A stretch of 64,000 bases of DNA from assembly GCF_000425805.1 (NCBI RefSeq), contig NZ_AUED01000017.1, positions 124,001 to 188,000 on the forward strand, in the 5' to 3' direction. The translations under genes and the position numbers were made by a program. The DNA comes from Pseudomonas vranovensis DSM 16006. GTDB taxonomy: Bacteria > Pseudomonadota > Gammaproteobacteria > Pseudomonadales > Pseudomonadaceae. The notes under the pieces were generated by a model, which was not told the DNA's origin, made no database searches, and was given only the letters and a program-made list of their open reading frames with translations. Positions 21,452 to 30,864 of this stretch are shown here, one piece after another. Positions within the stretch are counted from its first letter, which is position 1, and each line of letters starts with the position of its first letter.

Positions 21452-21919
21452 ATGCGTGCGATTGCCCCTCTTCTTCTGCTGTTGAGCATGCCTCTGGCTG
21501 CTGCCCCCCTGCACAATCAGTTCCTGCCGCCGGATGACTTGTCCCTGCGCCAGGAAGCCGCCGAGACCCAGCAACTGCTGCAAGTCACCAGTTACTCGGT
21601 AGTGGTCGGCAACCAGCGCCAGTCCAACCAGCAACCCATTCCGGTGACAGCGCCGTTGACGCTGCGCCTCAAGGGCAAGCCGTTGAGCAAGGGGGCCACC
21701 CTGAGCCAGGTGTTGATCAGCTTCGACGGCGAAAGCAAAAGCCTGAAAAAGCCGGTGTTCGACGAAAAGAGCAAAGTCCTGAACCTGAACTACCCACTCA
21801 GCCAGTACCAGGTGATCCTCGACTTGCTGCGCAACGACACCGTCTATGTACAGTTCCTCAGCTATTCCAATGGCCATGTCTGGGCCGATCTGCACACCGG
21901 GGCCGTACGTGCGCGTTGA
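21452..21919 (+). CDS. Exported protein of unknown function
   Basis: 155 aa from the ATG at 21452 (AAGGAG just upstream). Residues 1-19 form a signal peptide ending in an Ala-rich cleavage region (PLAAA|PLHN), so the product is periplasmic. The mature part is mainly predicted beta structure, with no cysteines and no recognisable catalytic motif. I do not recognise the family. It precedes the PA4642-family gene by 70 bp on the same strand. Confidence 0.7.
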   Translation: MRAIAPLLLLLSMPLAAAPLHNQFLPPDDLSLRQEAAETQQLLQVTSYSVVVGNQRQSNQQPIPVTAPLTLRLKGKPLSKGATLSQVLISFDGESKSLKKPVFDEKSKVLNLNYPLSQYQVILDLLRNDTVYVQFLSYSNGHVWADLHTGAVRAR

Positions 21920-21989
21920 GCGCCGGGGCTAGGCAGGGGTAAACTGCCGGCCCGTGAAAATGTCCGTGATGGTTCAGTTGGAGTCGGTA

Positions 21990-22277
21990 ATGCGTAAAGA
22001 CAAAAAGCAAGTGATTGGGGATGAGATCAGCGACGAGTACGTCAAATCCTTCCTGCAGTACGAGCCGGCTGATGCGACTTCGCCTTCGCTGCACAAGCTG
22101 GTCAAGGCCTATCGTGGTCTGCGCATCGATGACTTCGAGCGCTTTGTCGGCTTCTTCGTCGAGGCCGGGCTGGACCTGGACGGCAAGGACGAGCACGGCC
22201 AGACCTTCGTCGATCAGATCCGCGACCAGCGCAATGGCGCCGAGTACATCGAGATCATCGGCAAAGCCCGTGGTTGA
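21990..22277 (+). CDS. PA4642-family small protein
   Basis: 95-aa acidic soluble protein (MRKDKKQVIGDEISDEYVKS), with no signal peptide or cysteines, resembling the conserved PA4642 family of unknown function found next to mqo in Pseudomonas. The start at 21990 has GGAG 7 bases upstream; an earlier in-frame ATG at 21954 lacks one. It ends at a bidirectional terminator shared with mqo. Confidence 0.8.
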   Translation: MRKDKKQVIGDEISDEYVKSFLQYEPADATSPSLHKLVKAYRGLRIDDFERFVGFFVEAGLDLDGKDEHGQTFVDQIRDQRNGAEYIEIIGKARG

Positions 22278-22291
22278 TTGAACCGCGCCCA

Positions 22292-22321
22292 TAAAAAAAC
22301 GCCCCGAAGGGCGTTTTTTTA
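22292..22321. terminator. Bidirectional terminator between PA4642-like gene and mqo
   Basis: Perfect hairpin AAACGCCC-CGAA-GGGCGTTT flanked by A and T runs on both sides (22293-22321), directly between two convergent genes. Confidence 0.93.
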
Positions 22322-22331
22322 TGCCGGTGCG

Positions 22332-23837
22332 TTACGCGTAGTTTTGCGCCGGGCTGTTTTCGACCAGGCCCAGGACCTCGTCGTTGTGCGCGCTGATCTT
22401 GTGGTACAGCGCAGCATCGGCGGCCAGGACCTTTTCCCGGGCCGGGAAAATTTCCTTGAGCTTGGCAGCCCAGGCACCCTTGGTTTGCTCAGGGAAGCAG
22501 CGCTCGATCAGGTCCAGCATGATCGACACCGTTACCGAGGCGCCCGGGGAGGCACCGAGCAGGGCGGCGAGAGTACCGTCCTTGGCGGCCACCAGTTCGG
22601 TACCGAACTGCAGGATGCCACCTTTCTTCGGGTCTTTCTTGATGATCTGCACACGCTGACCGGCCACTTCCAGGCGCCAGTCCTCGGCTTTGGCCTCGGG
22701 GTAGAAGCGACGCAGCGAATCAAGACGCTGTTCCATCGACTGCATCACTTCGCTCACCAGGTATTTGGTCAGGTCCATGTTGTCGCGGGCCACAGCCAGC
22801 ATCGGGCCGATGTTGCCCATGCGTACCGACAGCGGCAGGTCGAGGAACGAGCCGTGCTTGAGGAACTTGGTGGTGAAGCCTGCGTAAGGACCGAACAGCA
22901 GGGAGGTCTTGCCGTCGACGACGCGGGTGTCCAGGTGTGGCACCGACATCGGCGGCGAGCCGACGGCTGCCTGGCTGTAGACCTTGGCCTGGTGCTTCTT
23001 GACCACTTCCGGGTTGTCGCAACGCAGCCACTGGCCGCTGACCGGGAAGCCGCCGAAGCCTTTGCTTTCTTCGATACCCGAGGCTTGCAGCAGCGGCAGT
23101 GCCGCGCCACCGGCGCCGAGGAACACGAAGCGGGCGTCGACTTCACGGCTGCTGCCGCTGTTGACGTCCTTGATGCTGACAGTCCAGCCGCTGCCGTTTC
23201 GGCGCAGGCCGGTAACACGCTTGCAGTACTTGACCTGGGCATCCGGCGCGTTGGCCAGGTGCTTGAGCAGCTTGTTGGTCAAGGCGCCGAAGTTGACGTC
23301 GGTGCCTTTCATGACGCGGGTGGCGGCGATTTTCTGGTCGGCAGGGCGACCCGGCATCATCAGCGGCATCCACTCGCTCATCAGCGCTTTGTCTTCGGTG
23401 TACTCCATCTCGGAGAAGGCATGGTGCTGTTTGAGCAGCTCGAAGCGCTTCTTCAGGAAGCTCACGCCTTTGTCACCTTCGACGTAGCTCAGGTGCGGCA
23501 CAGGGTTGATGAACGCCCGTGGCGAGCTGAATGCGCCTTTCTTGCTCAGGTAGGCCCAGAACTGCCGGGAAACCTCGAACTGGGTGTTGATGTGCACCGC
23601 TTTCTTGATGTCGATGCTGCCGTCGGCGGCCTGCGGCGTGTAGTTCAGTTCACACAGCCCGGCATGGCCGGTCCCGGCGTTGTTCCACGGGTTGGAACTT
23701 TCCGCGGCACCCGAATCCATCAACTCGACGACTTCCAGCTTGATTGCCGGGTCGAGTTCCTTGAGCAGTACGGCCAGGGTGGCACTCATGATGCCTGCCC
23801 CTACCAGTACTACATCGACTGCTTCGTTCTGCGCCAT
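22332..23837 (-). CDS. mqo: Malate:quinone oxidoreductase
   Basis: FAD-dependent peripheral membrane enzyme that oxidises malate to oxaloacetate and passes electrons to quinone, the main malate-oxidising step in many pseudomonads. 501 aa from 23837 ([15 protein letters not shown]); an in-frame extension to 23906 has no family support. The FAD-binding motif [11 protein letters not shown] is at the N-terminus, followed by the substrate-side [19 protein letters not shown]. Monocistronic, ending at a strong terminator. Confidence 0.97.
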   Translation of the reverse strand: MAQNEAVDVVLVGAGIMSATLAVLLKELDPAIKLEVVELMDSGAAESSNPWNNAGTGHAGLCELNYTPQAADGSIDIKKAVHINTQFEVSRQFWAYLSKKGAFSSPRAFINPVPHLSYVEGDKGVSFLKKRFELLKQHHAFSEMEYTEDKALMSEWMPLMMPGRPADQKIAATRVMKGTDVNFGALTNKLLKHLANAPDAQVKYCKRVTGLRRNGSGWTVSIKDVNSGSSREVDARFVFLGAGGAALPLLQASGIEESKGFGGFPVSGQWLRCDNPEVVKKHQAKVYSQAAVGSPPMSVPHLDTRVVDGKTSLLFGPYAGFTTKFLKHGSFLDLPLSVRMGNIGPMLAVARDNMDLTKYLVSEVMQSMEQRLDSLRRFYPEAKAEDWRLEVAGQRVQIIKKDPKKGGILQFGTELVAAKDGTLAALLGASPGASVTVSIMLDLIERCFPEQTKGAWAAKLKEIFPAREKVLAADAALYHKISAHNDEVLGLVENSPAQNYA

Positions 23838-24443
23838 TAACGCGTCTCCAAAATCTACAGCACCAAATTGACAGCATAGGATCCTTGGCTTTGCCAGGAT
23901 CGCCATGTCCGATTCTTCGCAGTTTTTGCAACTTCAGCGGACACCGCCAACCGGGCTTTGCGTTGCCTATGAACGCATTTTAAGGCCGGTGCGGCAATTC
24001 GACTTATGGTCAAGGTGTCCGTCGTGCGTTATGGACCGGCCTCAGGCACTCATCCTGGATGAGCACGTTTGCCAGCTGTTCAGGGCTGTTCGGGACACTT
24101 TAGGTGCTTTTGCACATGCCAGACTGTTCATTGCTCGCCACACTCTCGTGAAGTTGTGAAAACCCGTTTTTTCACGCTCTTTTGGAGTCGTGAACCTCAA
24201 AAGGGACTGCGCGATGGCAGGCCCGGCAGGTTCAGGCAGAGCAGAGGGCCAAATGACGCAGGCACACTGGCTGGTGCAAGACCTGTGTGGAAGGCTCTCT
24301 GTGGGCGGTGCGGAGGATGCGCAATGATGAACATTGGCGGTGCTGCGAGGCCCGATCAGGAGACGTCCTTATAATCGGGGGGAGATTATAACGATGTCGC
24401 GGGCAGAAATGATCTTTATTAGCGACTTTTATTGAAGCAACCG
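23838..24443. other. Gene-poor stretch upstream of mqo
   Basis: 606 bp with no open frame I can support. Short frames on both strands (for example 23905-24159) have poor codon use, no ribosome site and no recognisable product. It presumably holds the mqo promoter near 23840-24000. The segment 24370-24430 is AT-rich and follows the end of the 77-aa gene. Confidence 0.6.
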
Positions 24444-24677
24444 TCAGGCGGCCAGGCTGCGTTGCACCCAGTTGCCGCGCGCAGGCGTGCAAACCCGTGC
24501 GCTGGCGGGCAGGGGGCGGTTGAGCCAGGCCAGGCGAATTTCGTCGATTTCCACCCATTCGGCGCCACCAGGTGGCACCGCGCACTGCTTGAACGCCAGG
24601 CAACGGCCCTGATTATCGAGACGGGCGAAGCTGCGCATATGTGGGCGGCCAAACAGGGAAGTCCAGAACCGGGACAT
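24444..24677 (-). CDS. Conserved small hypothetical protein
   Basis: 77-aa product (MSRFWTSLFGRPHMRS...) with a GAGG ribosome site 8 bases before the ATG at 24677. It is short, soluble, with many Arg and Trp residues and two cysteines and no recognised domain. The frame continues far upstream but only as antisense of the YajG gene. Supported by the ribosome site and normal codon use; function unknown. Confidence 0.6.
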   Translation of the reverse strand: MSRFWTSLFGRPHMRSFARLDNQGRCLAFKQCAVPPGGAEWVEIDEIRLAWLNRPLPASARVCTPARGNWVQRSLAA

Positions 24678-24854
24678 GGCGTAATTCCTCGTTGAGTGTT
24701 CTGGGCGCCAGCATAGCCGCGGGGTGATGAAGCGATTGTGACAGCGAACCGCTGGCTTGAATGGCGGTCCTAATCGCCAGTGGCACGCTGATAGCTGGGC
24801 TGCGCCGTGCTGGTTATACTGGCGGCCTTTGCTGCCTATCCTGGAGAAATGAGC

Positions 24855-25439
24855 ATGTTGCAACGTTTGTTGTTCGGTTTGATCGCGGTGACCAGTCTGA
24901 CCCTGGTCGGTTGTGCCCACAGCCCGCAACAGCTCAGTCCGCAACCTAAGCTGACCGCCCAGCTCGCCCCGGTCGGCCACGGCCAGCCGGTAGTGGTCAA
25001 GGTTGTTGATGGCCGTGGTACCCAAACCCTGGGCACCCGCGGTGGCCTGTACCCTGAAACCAGCGCCATCACCGTGACCGGCAATGACATCCTGCCCAAG
25101 CTGCAGGCCCAGGCCGAAGCCGCTGTACGCCTGCTCGGCTTCACCCCGACGCCCAATGCCTACAACGCACCGCAGTTGACCGTGACCCTGGCCGAGCTCA
25201 AGTACCAGTCGCCCAAGGAGGGCATGTACGTGACCGAAGCCACCATTGGCGCCACTTTCAAGGCTGACGTCTCCAATGCCAACCGTCGCTACAGCGGCCG
25301 CTACGGCGCCTCCCTGGACCAGCGCTTCGGCATGGCGCCGAACCAGGAAACCAATACCAAGCTGGTCAGCGACGTACTCAGCGACGCCCTGACTCGCCTG
25401 TTCAAGGACCAGGCCATCGGCCAGATCCTGGGCGAGTAA
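24855..25439 (+). CDS. YajG-family lipoprotein
   Basis: 194-aa predicted outer-membrane lipoprotein. The lipobox LTLVGC is lipidated at Cys20 when translation starts at 24855, which has GGAG at the right 8-base distance; an ATG at 24849 is too close. The mature domain begins with tandem strands (VVVKVVDGRGTQTLGTRGG) as in E. coli YajG, whose role is unknown beyond its outer-membrane location. It ends at a strong terminator (25451-25492). Confidence 0.82.
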   Translation: MLQRLLFGLIAVTSLTLVGCAHSPQQLSPQPKLTAQLAPVGHGQPVVVKVVDGRGTQTLGTRGGLYPETSAITVTGNDILPKLQAQAEAAVRLLGFTPTPNAYNAPQLTVTLAELKYQSPKEGMYVTEATIGATFKADVSNANRRYSGRYGASLDQRFGMAPNQETNTKLVSDVLSDALTRLFKDQAIGQILGE

Positions 25440-25450
25440 ACCCGACGCAT

Positions 25451-25492
25451 AAAAAAGCCCGATGGCTGCACCGCAGGCATCGGGCTTTTTTT
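25451..25492. terminator. Bidirectional terminator
   Basis: 14-bp arms AAAAAAGCCCGATG and its complement (25451-25464 with 25477-25490 region) flanked by T runs on either strand, between the YajG gene and a convergent small gene. Confidence 0.92.
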
Positions 25493-25504
25493 GTGCGCGC
25501 AGGT

Positions 25505-25711
25505 TCAGGCCGCCTCGACGTAGAAGTCCAGCACACTGATGCCAGTCTGGCCGTCGACCTCGGGCAGGTCGTCGTGGGCGTGGCCACCCAAGGCGCAATA
25601 CACCAACCATTGGCGGTCCTGGACGTTGAAGGCCAAACCGTCGATCAACGCTTGCTGTTCTTCACTTGGGGCGATCAGGTAGAGGCGGTCCTGGTTTTCG
25701 GCGTGCAACAT
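25505..25711 (-). CDS. Small conserved hypothetical protein
   Basis: 68-aa soluble acidic protein (MLHAENQDRLYLIAPSEEQQ...). The start at 25711 is chosen because GGAG lies 6 bases upstream; the ATG at 25723, 4 codons earlier, has no ribosome site. One Cys and a His-rich GGHAHDD segment are visible. Family not recognised. It is divergent from the small membrane protein gene at 25859. Confidence 0.6.
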   Translation of the reverse strand: MLHAENQDRLYLIAPSEEQQALIDGLAFNVQDRQWLVYCALGGHAHDDLPEVDGQTGISVLDFYVEAA

Positions 25712-25858
25712 CACAAGCTCCATTTGGTCACGAGGGTCGGTATGTTCGCGCGTGTGGATGACGATCGTATGACGCAGCTTGTCGTTGGTCGAAAAGCACA
25801 GGACTTGTACGCAGGCTTGGTTAGAATGCCCGCCGATGTATGACTTCGAGGTTGTGTA

Positions 25859-26119
25859 ATGTCGTTGCAAATGCTCTGGGCGCTGATTGCCGCCCATCCG
25901 GCCAAGCTGATCAACGTGCTGGCGCTGCTGATTACCTGCCCTGGCGGCCTGCTGCTGCACAGTGCCCGGCGTCGCGAGGCCCAGGCCCTTGCGGGCGCTG
26001 TGAGCGATGAGGCGGTGGTCGATGGCATGACCCTGCGTATCAACCGCTTCTACTACATTCTGGGCTTTGCCTTCCTGGCGCTGGCCCTGCTGCTGTCCTG
26101 GTTCAGTACCTGGGTATGA
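25859..26119 (+). CDS. Small two-helix membrane protein
   Basis: 86 aa. Two hydrophobic segments (about residues 17-35 and 66-84) flank a basic-acidic loop RRREAQ...DEAVVDGMTLRINR. GAGG lies just upstream of the ATG. Probably an inner-membrane protein; no family recognised. Confidence 0.6.
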   Translation: MSLQMLWALIAAHPAKLINVLALLITCPGGLLLHSARRREAQALAGAVSDEAVVDGMTLRINRFYYILGFAFLALALLLSWFSTWV

Positions 26120-26123
26120 AACT

Positions 26124-26154
26124 TCGCGGGGCAAGTCGAGACCTCGCCCCGCGA
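26124..26154. repeat. REP-like hairpin
   Basis: Inverted repeat TCGCGGGGC at 26124-26132 and its complement at 26146-26154, between two convergent genes; same core as at 18181 and probably a terminator. Confidence 0.75.
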
Positions 26155-26159
26155 TCGCG

Positions 26160-27323
26160 CTACAGCCCCAAGCCCGCCTTGACCCGATACTGATTGCGCA
26201 CCGGCATCGCATACTGCAACACCAGGTACGGCCGGTGCTCGGCCGGGCAGGCGTCCAGGCGGCGCTGCCATTCGGCCTGGGCACGGGCCAGCTCATCGGC
26301 CGGGAACAGCTTGTCGGCCTTGGGCACCTCCAGTGCCGGATCGGCATCGGCCCACTGTGCATACGCCAGGTAGTGCACCGGGAACAGCCGGTAGCCACCC
26401 AGGATCTGCCGATCGATCTCTACCGCCAATTGCTTGGTGTCCTCGAAGAACGCGGTCACTGGCGGGGCGAAGTTGATGTGTACCCGGCCTTTGTAGCCGG
26501 TAATGCCCTGGGCAATGCTCAGGTCATCCTCACCCGGTGCCTTGCTGTAGGTGCCGGTGGTGGCGCGAATGAACAGCTCCCGGGCCTTGGCCTGGTCACA
26601 CGGGTCGTATTCGTAGCTGATCGACACCGGGCTCAGGTTCAGTGACTGGATCACTGTGCCGAACGGCTCGTCCTTGCGGCTCATGTGGAACATTTTGAGG
26701 ATCGCCGAATCAGTGCGATCGTCGCCGTCCTTGGCCCGCCCTTCAGCCTGGGCGATCCAGATCGATTGGCCGTCGTTGCGGATCGAATGATTGATATACG
26801 CCGACAACAGCTGGTAGGCAGCGAGCTTTTCCCGGCGGCCGGTAATGGAGCGGTGAACGATAAAGCTCTTGTTCAGACGCATCATGTCGCTGACGAACGG
26901 CTTCTGCAGCAGGTTGTCGCCGATGGCGATCCGTGGCGTGGGCAGGCCGGCGTGATATACCGCATAGTTGACGAACGCCGGGTCCATGACGATGTCGCGA
27001 TGGTTGGCCAGGAACAGGTAAGCGGTGCCGGACTTGAGCAGTTCGACGCCGGTGTAGGTCACCCCGTCGGTGGCGCGCTCAATGGTGTGGTCGACGTAGT
27101 ACTCGACCTTGTCCTGCAGGGTCGAGACGCAGCTGACCCCGGCGAACTCTTTGCGCAGGCGCCGGGCGATCAGCGGCTTGAGCAGCCAACCGAAGGCACC
27201 GGCCATGCGCGGGAAGCGGAAGTGGGTGAGGATATCGAGAAATGCCGGGTCGCTGAGCAGGCGTGCCAGAACGGCAGGGACCTCAGCGTCGTCGTACGGT
27301 CGGATGGCATCGAATTCGCCCAT
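26160..27323 (-). CDS. 1-acyl-glycerol-3-phosphate-type acyltransferase family protein
   Basis: 387-aa predicted membrane-associated acyltransferase. The motif region reads LFLANHRDIVMDPAFV, corresponding to the histidine block of PlsB/PlsC enzymes, with a later WIAQAEGRAKDG (block III-like EGR). The acid follows the histidine after 5 residues (H-x5-D) or 1 (H-x-D), not the standard 4. Acyl donor and acceptor are unknown; a role in glycerolipid synthesis is inferred. Two adjacent ATGs (27326, 27323) are possible; AAGAGAG fits the second. Longer extension to 27434 is unlikely. Confidence 0.78.
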   Translation of the reverse strand: MGEFDAIRPYDDAEVPAVLARLLSDPAFLDILTHFRFPRMAGAFGWLLKPLIARRLRKEFAGVSCVSTLQDKVEYYVDHTIERATDGVTYTGVELLKSGTAYLFLANHRDIVMDPAFVNYAVYHAGLPTPRIAIGDNLLQKPFVSDMMRLNKSFIVHRSITGRREKLAAYQLLSAYINHSIRNDGQSIWIAQAEGRAKDGDDRTDSAILKMFHMSRKDEPFGTVIQSLNLSPVSISYEYDPCDQAKARELFIRATTGTYSKAPGEDDLSIAQGITGYKGRVHINFAPPVTAFFEDTKQLAVEIDRQILGGYRLFPVHYLAYAQWADADPALEVPKADKLFPADELARAQAEWQRRLDACPAEHRPYLVLQYAMPVRNQYRVKAGLGL

Positions 27324-27447
27324 CATGCTCTCTTGTTGGAAACGGCTAGGGTAATAGGTAGGGCCGGGGCTCGAAAAACGGTTCGAGCACGCGCAGGTCC
27401 TGTAAATAGACCGGCAATTATACGCACAAGTCACTGTGGAGGCCGCG

Positions 27448-27630
27448 ATGCTCGAAGCTGCGTTCTACGATTGTCCTTATTGCGGTGAAGAAGTCGAGAC
27501 GACAGTGGACCTGTCCGGTGGTGACCAGGAGTACATCGAGGACTGCCAGGTGTGCTGCAAGCCCATCCGCTTTGTATTACAGGTGCATGGTGACGAATGG
27601 ATGCTTGATGTCTACGGTGAGAATGACTGA
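27448..27630 (+). CDS. CPXCG-motif zinc-ribbon protein
   Basis: 60-aa protein with two cysteine knuckles, CPYCGE (Cys9, Cys12) and CQVCC (Cys33, Cys36), forming a probable zinc ribbon. TGGAGG lies 8 bases before the ATG at 27448. Its stop overlaps the start of the next gene (TGATG), so the two are translationally coupled. Function unknown. Confidence 0.8.
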   Translation: MLEAAFYDCPYCGEEVETTVDLSGGDQEYIEDCQVCCKPIRFVLQVHGDEWMLDVYGEND

Positions 27631-27890
27631 TGCAACGAATCTATGAGCCGGAAAGCCTGCTGGAAGCGCAAATGCTGATGGGGATGCTAGACAGTGAGGG
27701 GGTCACGGTTCACCTGGTGGGGCGCGACCTGATCGGCGCCATGGGGGACCTGCCGATGCAGGGGTTGTTGGGGCTGGCAGTGGCGGATGACCAGGCCGAT
27801 TACGCACGCCAGTTGATCGCCGCGTACAATGCTGCCCAGCCACTGGTTGGCGACGAGCCGGAGAGTGTTCCCGGAACCCTGATTTGCTAG
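27630..27890 (+). CDS. DUF2007-type small protein
   Basis: 86-aa protein (MQRIYEPESLLEAQMLMGML...), matching the DUF2007 'putative signal transducing protein' pattern: a beta-alpha-beta unit with EGVTVHLVGRDLIGAMGDLP and DDQADYARQLIAAY. It overlaps the zinc-ribbon gene by 1 bp. In related genomes DUF2007 often pairs with a zinc-ribbon domain, here on a separate small polypeptide. Function unknown. Confidence 0.75.
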   Translation: MQRIYEPESLLEAQMLMGMLDSEGVTVHLVGRDLIGAMGDLPMQGLLGLAVADDQADYARQLIAAYNAAQPLVGDEPESVPGTLIC

Positions 27891-27903
27891 GTCTCTATCC
27901 CTC

Positions 27904-28524
27904 ATGTGTGGACGTTATGCGCTGTTTCGCTGGTCTCCTGCCTTTGCTGCATTGCCGGGGTTCCCGACCGACCAGCAGGCGCAATGGAACATTTCCCCGG
28001 GTAACTCGGTACTGATCCAGCGCCAGCTCGACGGCCAGCCGGCGCTTGCACGAGCGCGCTGGGGATTGACCCCGGCCTGGCTCACTGACCTTTCGCGCAC
28101 GCCCGCCCATGCTCGGGCCGAGACCCTGGCCGAGCAGCCGATGTTTCGCGAGGCTTTTCGGGTGCGCCGTTGCCTGATGCCGGCCAATGGTTTCTACGAG
28201 TGGCGCGGTACCCAGCGCAAGCGACCGTACTGGTTGACACCGGGAGAGGGCTCTTCGCTGTTCTTTGCGGCGATCTGGGAGGCGTACCCGGTGCAGGACC
28301 AGGTCTGGTTGAGCACGGCGGTGGTGACCCAGGCTGCAGTGAATCAGCGTCGCCCGCTGATCCTCGATGCTGCAGGGCAAGCGATGTGGCTGGATCCCGA
28401 GACACCCTCGGCGCGGCTGTTTGAATTGCTGGCCAGCACCCAGGCCCCCTTGCGTGAGCGGGTGCTGGCCAATTTTGTGAATGATCCGAAGCTCAATGGG
28501 CCGGAGTGTTTGACTCCGGCTTGA
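27904..28524 (+). CDS. SRAP-domain protein (YedK/HMCES family) with altered active site
   Basis: 206-aa member of the SOS-response-associated peptidase family, which crosslinks its N-terminal cysteine to abasic sites in single-stranded DNA. Visible family features: Cys2 (MCGRY), NISPG, RWGLTPAWL, Glu99 in NGFYEW, and a C-terminal VNDPKLNGPE segment. However, where E. coli YedK has INARVET (Asn75) this protein has AHARAET (His69), and the DIHDRRP loop with His160 is replaced by a shorter AVNQRRP (Asn147), so the catalytic His is missing. It starts 13 bp after the DUF2007 gene. Confidence 0.82.
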   Translation: MCGRYALFRWSPAFAALPGFPTDQQAQWNISPGNSVLIQRQLDGQPALARARWGLTPAWLTDLSRTPAHARAETLAEQPMFREAFRVRRCLMPANGFYEWRGTQRKRPYWLTPGEGSSLFFAAIWEAYPVQDQVWLSTAVVTQAAVNQRRPLILDAAGQAMWLDPETPSARLFELLASTQAPLRERVLANFVNDPKLNGPECLTPA

Positions 28525-28530
28525 CGGCGC

Positions 28531-28557
28531 TTTCGCGGGGCAAGCCCGCTCCCGCGG
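28531..28557. repeat. REP element
   Basis: TTTCGCGGGGCAAGCCCGCTCC core in the 44-bp gap between the convergent SRAP gene and chemoreceptor gene. Confidence 0.75.
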
Positions 28558-28568
28558 CGGCGATGAAT

Positions 28569-30710
28569 TCAAACCCTGAACTGATTGATCAAGCGTCGCT
28601 GTTGCTCGGCCAGCTTGGTCAATTCGGCACTGGCGGTACTCGACTCATCCGCGCCACCGGCCACTTCATTGGCCACCTGTCCGATATTGATCACATTGCG
28701 GTTGATGTCCTCGGCCACCGCGCTCTGCTCTTCTGCCGCACTGGCGATCTGGGTGTTCATGTCGTTGATCACCGACACCGCCTGGGTGATGCTTTCCAGC
28801 GCCTGGGCAGCGCGTGCGGCCTGTTGCACGCTGTCGTCGGTCTTGCCCTGGCTGTCTTCCATCACCCGTACCACATCGCGAGTACCTTGCTGCAGTTGCT
28901 GGATCATCTGCTGGATTTCTTCGGTGGCCTGCTGGGTTTTCTGCGCCAGGTTGCGCACCTCGTCGGCCACCACCGCAAAGCCACGGCCTTGTTCACCGGC
29001 ACGCGCTGCCTCGATGGCCGCGTTCAGGGCCAGCAGGTTGGTCTGCTCGGCAATGGCGCGGATGGCGGTGAGGATGGCGTTGATGTTCTCGCTGTCGCGG
29101 GCCAGGGTCTGCACCACGCTTACCGCCCGGCCAATCTCGTCGGCCAGGGCGCTGATCGAGTGGGAGGTATCACGCACAATCTGCAGGCCCTGGTGGGCGG
29201 CCTGGTCGGCGTTGCTGGCGGCCTGGGCGGCATGAGTGGCGTTACGTGCCACATCCTGGGCGGTGGCGGTCATTTCGTGTACGGCGGTGGCCACCAGGTC
29301 GATCTCGGCCATTTGCTTGTGTACGCCCTGGTTGGTGCGGATGGCGATGTCGGCGGTGTGCTCCGAGGAGTCGCTGACCTTCTGCACCGAGGCCACCACC
29401 TGGCTGATCATCGCCTGCAGCTTGCTCAGGAAGGTATTGAAGCCTTTGGCGATCGAGCCCAGTTCATCGGCGCGGTCGCTGCTCAGGCGCCGGGTCAGGT
29501 CGCCTTCGCCCTGGGCGATGTCATCGAGCATGGCGACCATCTGGCGCAGTGGGCGGGCGATGCCGTGGGCCAGCAGCCAGATCACCAGCAGGCCCAGGGC
29601 CGCAATACCCAGGCCCACCACGGTCATGCCGGTGAGGTCGGTGCGGCGTTGGGCACTGAGTTCATCCTGCAGTTTATTGATGTCGGCCATTACCGCACTC
29701 AGCGGCAACTCCAGCAGCAGAGTCCAGCGAGCGTCGGTGTTGCCGATCTTGAAGGGCAGGTACAGCTCGATGCGATTGGCGCCCTGATTGACCTGGTAGC
29801 GCAGGGTTTCACCGCTGAGCTGGCTCAGTGTGGCAGCGGCGCCCGCGTCGAGGGCCTCGCTGGCTTTTGCACCGAACTTGCCCGGGTCTTTGGTGAACGC
29901 CACCAGGCGGCCGTTGCCAGACACCAGTGCCAGCTCGCCGGCACCGTCATACAGTTGCTGATCCGCCGTATTGAGCAGTTCCTGGATGAAGTTCACCGAC
30001 AGGTCGGCACCAGCGATGCCTTGGAACTTGCCATCGATCATGATGGGCTCGACGAATGACGCGAGCATCACCACCTTGTTGCCGACCTCGTAAGGCGCCG
30101 GGTCGATCACGCAGGCCTTCTTCGACTCCCGTGGGCACAGGTAGTACTCACTGGCGCGCACACCCGTGGCCAGGATGGTCTGGTCGTTGACGTCGGCCAG
30201 CTTGTCCAGGCCCAGGCTGCCGTCATCATTGCGGAACCACCAGGGCAGGAAGCGGCCGGTGACGCTGTCGATGCCGGTGATGGAGGTGCCGACGAAACGG
30301 TTGTCGTCGTTGTCCAGGGCGCCGGCTTCCCAGCCCAGATAGGTGCCCAGGATCAGCGGATTGGTCACGACGGTCTGCTTGAGCAGCGCGATCAGTTGCG
30401 GGCGTTCGATGACCAGTTGGGGATTGCCGCTGGCATCCTTCATGCCCAGCATGGCGTTAGTGGTGGCCAGGCCGCGAGCGATCAGCAGAGGCGCTTCCAG
30501 GCCGCGCTGGATTTCACTCACCTGGGTGCGGGCCAGGGCGGTCAGGCGCTGCTCGATCACCGCCTCGAACTGCTGCTGGGTGCGGGTTTGCACCAGCTCT
30601 TGGGTACGCTGGCCGGAATACACGGCGTAGAGCACCAGGGCGGCGACAATGCTCAAGACAATGGCACCGGCGAGGGCGGCGACGGAAAACTGGATCGACC
30701 TGAACTTCAT
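28569..30710 (-). CDS. Methyl-accepting chemotaxis protein with dCache sensor
   Basis: 713-aa membrane chemoreceptor. TM1 is about residues 8-30, the periplasmic double-Cache sensor about 35-345, TM2 about 360-382, then HAMP and the cytoplasmic signalling domain with the conserved tip [26 protein letters not shown]. The start at 30710 has GGAG upstream; an in-frame ATG 6 codons earlier does not. The sensor has the Cache signature ...[13 protein letters not shown]... and [13 protein letters not shown]. Two cysteines ([12 protein letters not shown]) could form a disulfide near the ligand site. Ligand unknown; dCache receptors of this shape often bind amino acids or amines. Confidence 0.93.
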   Translation of the reverse strand: MKFRSIQFSVAALAGAIVLSIVAALVLYAVYSGQRTQELVQTRTQQQFEAVIEQRLTALARTQVSEIQRGLEAPLLIARGLATTNAMLGMKDASGNPQLVIERPQLIALLKQTVVTNPLILGTYLGWEAGALDNDDNRFVGTSITGIDSVTGRFLPWWFRNDDGSLGLDKLADVNDQTILATGVRASEYYLCPRESKKACVIDPAPYEVGNKVVMLASFVEPIMIDGKFQGIAGADLSVNFIQELLNTADQQLYDGAGELALVSGNGRLVAFTKDPGKFGAKASEALDAGAAATLSQLSGETLRYQVNQGANRIELYLPFKIGNTDARWTLLLELPLSAVMADINKLQDELSAQRRTDLTGMTVVGLGIAALGLLVIWLLAHGIARPLRQMVAMLDDIAQGEGDLTRRLSSDRADELGSIAKGFNTFLSKLQAMISQVVASVQKVSDSSEHTADIAIRTNQGVHKQMAEIDLVATAVHEMTATAQDVARNATHAAQAASNADQAAHQGLQIVRDTSHSISALADEIGRAVSVVQTLARDSENINAILTAIRAIAEQTNLLALNAAIEAARAGEQGRGFAVVADEVRNLAQKTQQATEEIQQMIQQLQQGTRDVVRVMEDSQGKTDDSVQQAARAAQALESITQAVSVINDMNTQIASAAEEQSAVAEDINRNVINIGQVANEVAGGADESSTASAELTKLAEQQRRLINQFRV

Positions 30711-30864
30711 GAAAGGCTCCACGCGCAAGAAAATTCGTCTGCCTTGCGTTATCGGCCCGTGCAGGTCAAAGCATGAGTGCCGTCTGGAGAATTCTTCGTC
30801 GGGGGTGTAGCGGGCTCAATCGAGTCGGCCTAGGATACGCGGCATGTTCGAATGGAGTGTTTTC

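Noticed and set aside
23905..24374. Short plus-strand frames upstream of mqo
   Set aside because: Poor codon use, no ribosome sites and no family resemblance.
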